64,000 nucleotides of DNA from Denitrobacterium detoxificans. Its GTDB lineage: Bacteria; Actinomycetota; Coriobacteriia; Coriobacteriales; Eggerthellaceae. A model generated the notes under the pieces. That model was given only the letters and a program-made list of their open reading frames with translations. It searched no databases and had not been told where the DNA came from. A program made the position numbers and the translations under genes. Shown in pieces: positions 61,912 through 64,000 of this stretch. The stretch is from NCBI RefSeq assembly GCF_015062615.1, contig NZ_SUUH01000009.1, positions 1-64,000 on the forward strand. The letters run 5' to 3'. Each line of letters opens with the position of its first letter. The first letter of the stretch is position 1.

Positions 61912-62748
61912 ATGGAAACGCAAAGCGCCGAAGCGCCCAACTACAAACAGCAAGCAGAAGAGCTGCATGCCGCCCTTGGCGCGGCACTCGAGGACATCCG
62001 CAGCCAGTCATGCGACAGCGCCCTCGTTACCCCCGAGCGCTGGAACGCAACGGGTATGGCTCCCACATGGATGGACACCGAGGCTTTCACCGACGCCGTA
62101 AGGGATGCATTGGTCAAATTCCACGCATCACCCGGCGAGCTCGATTGCGGCGCCACCAGCGGAGCCGAACAGATCGAGCCCACAGACGAAGCTGAGGCCG
62201 CTACCGAAACGCCATCGGACGAAGAGGAAGCCGCCGCTGTCACGCGCGCCAACGCTGATGCCGCGGACGAAGTTGATTCCGAAATGCCGGGTGAAGAGTC
62301 AAGCACGGCACAGAACCAGCCTGCATCGCTCGACGAAGCGCTTGCAGCGCTACCCGCGATCCCCTGCGCGGACATCTGCGTTCTTGAAGGCAAGAGCACA
62401 ACGTATTTCTACTCGAACGCCTACATGACCGACGCGTATGCGAACTGGGCATTCCTTGCGCAGGAAGACGACAAGGTTCAAACCTTCGTTTCCGTGGTGC
62501 GCGAGGACTCGCGCGTCTATCCGCGCCCCATGGTGTATCGCTCGCTTTTGAACCCACCGTTCCGCATGACCGAAGACGAAGTGTTGCAATGCTGGCAGAC
62601 GGTGCAGGAAACGGGAAAGTTTCCCGACATTGAAAGCTGCGAAGCGAGCAATGGCGACGTGTACTTCTTTTCCACCGACTACCTTTCGCCCCGATACGCG
62701 CAATCGCTTGCCGAATACGAATCGGTAGAGCGCCTGGCAAACCCATAG
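61912..62748 (+). CDS. Unknown acidic protein of the AOR locus
   Basis: This 278-aa soluble protein has no signal. An N-terminal helical part (about 1-75) is followed by an Ala/Glu/Asp-rich low-complexity stretch (about 80-140). The C-terminal domain has distinct motifs: CADICVLEGKSTTYFYSNAY (about 153-172) and SLLNPPFRMTEDEVLQCW (about 212-229). By position beside an AOR and its ferredoxin it might correspond to YdhW-type proteins of the E. coli ydh locus, but I cannot show that from sequence. GGAGGCCC precedes the ATG. The IscU-like gene follows 13 nt later. Confidence 0.75.
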   Translation: METQSAEAPNYKQQAEELHAALGAALEDIRSQSCDSALVTPERWNATGMAPTWMDTEAFTDAVRDALVKFHASPGELDCGATSGAEQIEPTDEAEAATETPSDEEEAAAVTRANADAADEVDSEMPGEESSTAQNQPASLDEALAALPAIPCADICVLEGKSTTYFYSNAYMTDAYANWAFLAQEDDKVQTFVSVVREDSRVYPRPMVYRSLLNPPFRMTEDEVLQCWQTVQETGKFPDIESCEASNGDVYFFSTDYLSPRYAQSLAEYESVERLANP

Positions 62749-62761
62749 AAACGAGAACGAC

Positions 62762-63376
62762 ATGCCTTCCGACGAGGTACGTAACATATACAAAGAGATT
62801 GAAGATCGTCACGTCATCCGCACGGCAGACGTATACCAGACGCACATGGAGAACGGCGTGCGCGGCTATTCCGACAAGCTGCTTTCCGTAGTGGCGGACT
62901 TCACGAACAGCGGCATACCCGAAGGCTGCAACGCGCGCGGCATGGCGGGCAAGAGCAAGCGCGGAGAAGTCGCCTGCCAGATATTCGGCACCATCAACCC
63001 CGAAACGCGCACCATCGAGCACGCGGGCTTCCGCAGCCGCGGCTGCATCGCCATCACGGCATCCGCAAGCATGCTCTGCCAGATGATCGAAGGCAAATCG
63101 ATCGAGGAGGCGCTTGCCATCAGCGACAACGACATCGTGCGAGCGCTTGACGGCGTGCCCTCAGACAAACGCGACACTCCCATCTTCGCTATGGAGGCAT
63201 GCCACGCCATGATTGGCGACTGGCTTATCGCCCAAGGCGAGTTCGACGAGCTCGACGCGCTTACGCCCTGCGACATGGGCAGCGTTACCTGCCTACTCTG
63301 CGAACATTGCAGCCTACGCGACCTGCGCTACGACCTTCTTGCCGAGCAAGCCGGCGCAGCTAGCGTACGCAGCTAG
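62762..63376 (+). CDS. IscU/NifU-like Fe-S scaffold protein with extra C-terminal Cys cluster
   Basis: This 204-aa protein has the NifU_N/IscU fold signature FRSRGCIAITASASMLCQMI (about 91-109). The three expected scaffold Cys appear at 56 (EGCNARG), 95 (RGCIA) and 147 (EACHAM). The conserved Asp after the first Cys is not evident. An added tail carries Cys at 170, 177, 180 and 183 (CDMGSVTCLLCEHCSLRD), which could bind another cluster or metal. It is co-transcribed with the acidic protein under the same operator as AOR, so it may supply clusters to AOR or its ferredoxin. Confidence 0.83.
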   Translation: MPSDEVRNIYKEIEDRHVIRTADVYQTHMENGVRGYSDKLLSVVADFTNSGIPEGCNARGMAGKSKRGEVACQIFGTINPETRTIEHAGFRSRGCIAITASASMLCQMIEGKSIEEALAISDNDIVRALDGVPSDKRDTPIFAMEACHAMIGDWLIAQGEFDELDALTPCDMGSVTCLLCEHCSLRDLRYDLLAEQAGAASVRS

Positions 63377-63391
63377 CGGCTCGAAGGCGCC

Positions 63392-64000
63392 CTACCCTAC
63401 GCGCGCATCCACCAAGTCGATGAGCTCCTGCTTGGAATGCACGCCAAGCTTGGCGTAGATGGACTTCGTATACCCCTTCACCGTATTGCGCGCCAAGTAC
63501 AGCTCTTCGCAGATATAGGGAAGGTCGCGACCGCGGGCCAACAGGGCCAGCACTTCCACCTCACGCTTGGTAAGACCCGCCTCCTCGCCAATTTCCTGGC
63601 AAAGCGCCTGATATTCCGCGGCTTCGTCAGCTGCTTTCTGGCGCTTCAGCTCCTCTTCGCGCTCGCGCTGCTCCACCAGGGCATTCGCCATTTCCTCGAC
63701 CTCGTCCTTATGCTGCCTGCGATCCACGAACAGCAGCACGGCAAGCACCAGGTAGATGAAGAAGAGCAAAAACGACGTGGACTGCATGAAGGCGATATGG
63801 GAACCCACGCCGAAGAACCCCGGCATGTAGAGGCCCGCCACGTACAGGACATGTGAAGCGGTGAACAGCAAGGCAATAGATGCCAACGCCAGCACCCTGC
63901 GCTCACGCAAGCGCTCGATGATCTGCGAATACGCCATAAGGCCGCTGAGCTGATAGCACGCGCTCACGAAGAACGCCACACCATCGAAGGGGGCCACCAG
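63392..64000 (-). CDS. Membrane-bound LuxR-family regulator, 5' part cut off by the window edge
   Basis: About 200 C-terminal residues are visible. They hold three membrane helices, a charged coiled-coil linker (EMANALVEQREREEELKRQK) and a LuxR helix-turn-helix (LTKREVEVLALLARGRDLPY, then ICEELYLARNTVKGYTKSIY). The open frame runs to the window edge, so the start lies beyond. It converges with the IscU-like gene, 15 nt between stops, with no terminator obvious. Confidence 0.85.
   Translation of the reverse strand: MVAPFDGVAFFVSACYQLSGLMAYSQIIERLRERRVLALASIALLFTASHVLYVAGLYMPGFFGVGSHIAFMQSTSFLLFFIYLVLAVLLFVDRRQHKDEVEEMANALVEQREREEELKRQKAADEAAEYQALCQEIGEEAGLTKREVEVLALLARGRDLPYICEELYLARNTVKGYTKSIYAKLGVHSKQELIDLVDARVG

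Noticed and set aside
1..64000. tRNA or rRNA genes, CRISPR arrays, prophage, replication origin
   Set aside because: I looked for T-loop motifs, 16S/23S signatures, short regular repeats with spacers, phage structural genes and DnaA-box clusters by eye and found none that could be supported.

Overview
The window is high-GC DNA that most likely comes from an anaerobic Coriobacteriia chromosome, probably Eggerthellaceae. This placement is an inference. It rests on five LuxR-type regulators whose N-terminal part is a bundle of membrane helices, on many Tat-exported molybdopterin or flavin respiratory oxidoreductases with their own chaperones and ferredoxins, and on a DapL-type lysine pathway. 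No rRNA, tRNA, CRISPR array, phage or plasmid genes were recognised.

Layout. 1-2 kb holds rpsB-tsf. 2-12 kb is a coupled run of three secreted subtilisin-like proteases with the same C-terminal repeat module and a growing number of Ig-like repeats. 12-16 kb has a TorD/DmsD chaperone, a 0.65-kb non-coding block of nested inverted repeats, a Tat-exported NlpC/P60 protein and the hibernation factor HPF. 16-25.4 kb is a DMSO-reductase-type operon (unknown protein, DmsA, DmsB, DmsC, TorD, NapG-like, NapH-like) followed by a membrane LuxR regulator. 25.8-30.7 kb has rhamnulose-1-phosphate aldolase, a small coiled-coil protein, a Tat-type FAD oxidoreductase and a second LuxR regulator. 30.8-33.2 kb is a polar amino acid ABC transporter. 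33.4-38.3 kb serves respiratory-enzyme maturation: fused MobB-MobA, a multi-cluster ferredoxin, TatA and a third LuxR regulator. 38.4-41.5 kb has EngB, an unknown protein, PanF and YhdT. 41.6-47 kb has a transposase-derived protein lacking its catalytic residues, DapL, a GyrI-like protein, two palindromic repeat elements and a HAD phosphatase. 47.1-51.1 kb is the FMN-riboswitch-controlled operon ribD-ribE-ribBA-ribH. 51.3-53.1 kb has a zinc-ribbon membrane protein and a flavin reductase. 53.3-63.4 kb is a tungsten/molybdenum locus: a ferredoxin-PsrABC-like operon divergent from an aldehyde ferredoxin oxidoreductase, a fourth LuxR regulator, an unknown acidic protein and an IscU-like protein with an extra cysteine cluster. 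A fifth LuxR regulator runs off the right edge.

How the parts fit. Mo/W enzymes, the last step of the guanylated cofactor (MobBA), Tat export (TatA), Tat-substrate chaperones (TorD), flavin supply (rib operon) and one-component membrane regulators lie within 64 kb, as expected for an anaerobe that swaps respiratory acceptors.

Most notable signals. (1) A 17-bp palindrome of form TACCC-N7-GGGTA stands in both divergent promoters of the AOR/Psr/IscU-like locus, and palindromes with similar spacing stand before the Dms operon and near the FAD oxidoreductase. (2) Three copies of a palindromic element have inner arms that change between copies but stay complementary within each copy. (3) A GGTGACAG repeat occurs twice and supplies one regulator's stop codon. 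(4) A nested inverted-repeat block lies at 13.0-13.65 kb. (5) An IscU-like scaffold with an added Cys cluster sits beside the AOR.
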